Source: DASXMX01 sp036794395 (GTDB lineage: Bacteria > Planctomycetota > Phycisphaerae > Tepidisphaerales > Tepidisphaeraceae). Taken from it: DNA of 12,754 nucleotides. The stretch's first letter is position 1. Each line of letters starts with the position of its first letter. The stretch lies in the NCBI GenBank assembly GCA_036794395.1, contig DAIRGS010000207.1, positions 1-12,754 of the forward strand. Reading direction: 5' to 3'. The translations under genes were made by a program, and so were the position numbers. The notes beneath the pieces are model-generated. The model was not told the origin of the DNA. It ran no database searches and saw only the letters and a list, made by a program, of their open reading frames with translations. Shown piece after piece: positions 11,841-12,754 of the stretch.

Positions 11841-12754
11841 TCAAACCTTTCTACGTCGCCTTCCCAGCACCATTCCCAACACACCCAACCCTATCATCCC
11901 CGGTTCGGGCACGCTGGCTTCCGGCCCACCCGAAGCCGCCACGGCCAATCCACTGGTGTACTGTGTCAGCGGGATCACCCCGCGCACCGGGTCATACGCC
12001 GCAAAGTCGCTGCTCCCGTTCTCCAGCGTATGGGCCCAACTGCCCATGAACCCCGAGGCTTCGCCGGTAATCAGGATGCGCTGGGCCGCTCCCAGGCTGC
12101 CGCCCTGGAAGGTCACACTCGCGCCCACGGTTCGGCTCAACGAAGCCAGGCTCAAAATCGCCGTGCCACCTGAACCCGATAGCACATCCACCAGCGTCGA
12201 GCCGGACTTGATCAGCAACGGGCCGCTGGACTCACCGCTGCTTAACCCATCCACACCCACCACTTCCAGCACGCCCCCACGCCCGTTCACCGCCGTCGTG
12301 GTGGATAAACGCGGCAACGTTCCATTGCCTCCAGAGCCGCTGGAATCATCCAGCAGCAGCGTCCCGCCCACGTTCAACGTGAACGAAGACACCGAAGAGA
12401 GTGAGCCACCGCTTCCGCTTACGCCCAGAATCCCTCCGCTCACGCTTACCGCTCCGCCGAGGGTCTCATTGGCCGTCAGCTTCACCATGCCGCTGTCGAT
12501 CTTGCTCAAGGCGCCGCTGCCACTGAGGATGCCCGACAATGTCAAAACACTGTTGCCTGACACATCCAGCGTCCCACCTGCCGCCAGCACGCTGATCAAC
12601 CGCGCGCTGCTTGCCGTTGCCGTCGCCGCCAGCGTCCCACCCGACAGGATGATGGCGTTGGAACTGCTGCCCAGATTGGCATCCGAGGAGAAAGACAGGA
12701 TCCCGCTGCTGACGTTGATGCCGCCGGTGAAGCTGTTAGTCCCGGACAACACCA
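11841..12754 (-). CDS. Autotransporter-repeat surface protein with PEP-CTERM sorting signal, C-terminal part
   Basis: The visible 304 or so residues are the C-terminal end of a larger protein; the frame is open at the window edge and no convincing start is seen. The sequence is rich in Gly, Ser, Thr and Leu. It contains autotransporter-associated beta-strand repeats of the PATR type (for example LSGTNSFTGGINVSSGILSF and GMVKLTANETLGGAVSVSGG), expected to fold as a right-handed beta-helix. A globular region follows (GSWAHTLENGSSDFAAYDP), then the tail SVPEPGMIGLGVLGMVLGRRRRKV. The tail has the three parts of a PEP-CTERM signal: PEP motif, hydrophobic segment and basic end. In bacteria with an exosortase/EpsH system this tail sends the protein across the inner membrane, where it is cleaved. 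The protein is therefore probably an exported surface or matrix protein. No exosortase gene is in the window. Confidence 0.9.
   Translation of the reverse strand, partial: VLSGTNSFTGGINVSSGILSFSSDANLGSSSNAIILSGGTLAATATASSARLISVLAAGGTLDVSGNSVLTLSGILSGSGALSKIDSGMVKLTANETLGGAVSVSGGILGVSGSGGSLSSVSSFTLNVGGTLLLDDSSGSGGNGTLPRLSTTTAVNGRGGVLEVVGVDGLSSGESSGPLLIKSGSTLVDVLSGSGGTAILSLASLSRTVGASVTFQGGSLGAAQRILITGEASGFMGSWAHTLENGSSDFAAYDPVRGVIPLTQYTSGLAVAASGGPEASVPEPGMIGLGVLGMVLGRRRRKV

Overview
The window looks like chromosomal DNA of a planctomycete, possibly of the Phycisphaerae type. This is inferred from the gene mix, with no marker gene to fix it: a formylglycine-type sulfatase, a Uma2-family protein, a YncE-like propeller fused to a phosphoesterase, a one-haem DUF3365-like protein, and a large autotransporter-repeat protein ending in a PEP-CTERM sorting tail. 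Most of the window is GC-rich. No rRNA, tRNA, transposase, integrase or CRISPR array was seen.

Layout, left to right. Positions 66-2816 (-) encode a large lipoprotein with an N-terminal beta-propeller and a C-terminal phosphoesterase domain. It is divergent from a two-gene + strand unit, a Uma2-like protein (2894-3469) and an 80-residue protein of unknown function (3486-3728). A small EamA transporter (3744-4181, -) faces that unit. fabI, the enoyl-ACP reductase of fatty acid synthesis (4381-5160, -), follows after a long imperfect hairpin repeat that reaches its stop codon. A second palindromic repeat (5261-5335) separates fabI from a small coiled-coil protein (5361-5657, -). A sulfatase (5898-7250, -) and a periplasmic c-type haem protein (7514-8161, +) diverge from a 263-bp intergenic region that holds nine decamers CGTTGCANNN in three clusters of three.

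The right part holds a two-gene operon on the minus strand: an endonuclease/exonuclease/phosphatase (EEP) protein (8684-9490) and an unknown 141-residue partner (8246-8671) whose ribosome binding site overlaps the EEP stop codon. Upstream lies a polytopic membrane glycosyltransferase-like protein (9538-11415, -). A 425-bp gap with a possible coding relic follows, then the C-terminal part of the PEP-CTERM surface protein (11841-12754, -), which runs off the window.

The genes do not form one pathway. The points most worth following are the phased decamer array between the sulfatase and the haem protein, the EEP/partner operon with its altered active-site positions and lower GC, and the two intergenic palindromes flanking fabI.
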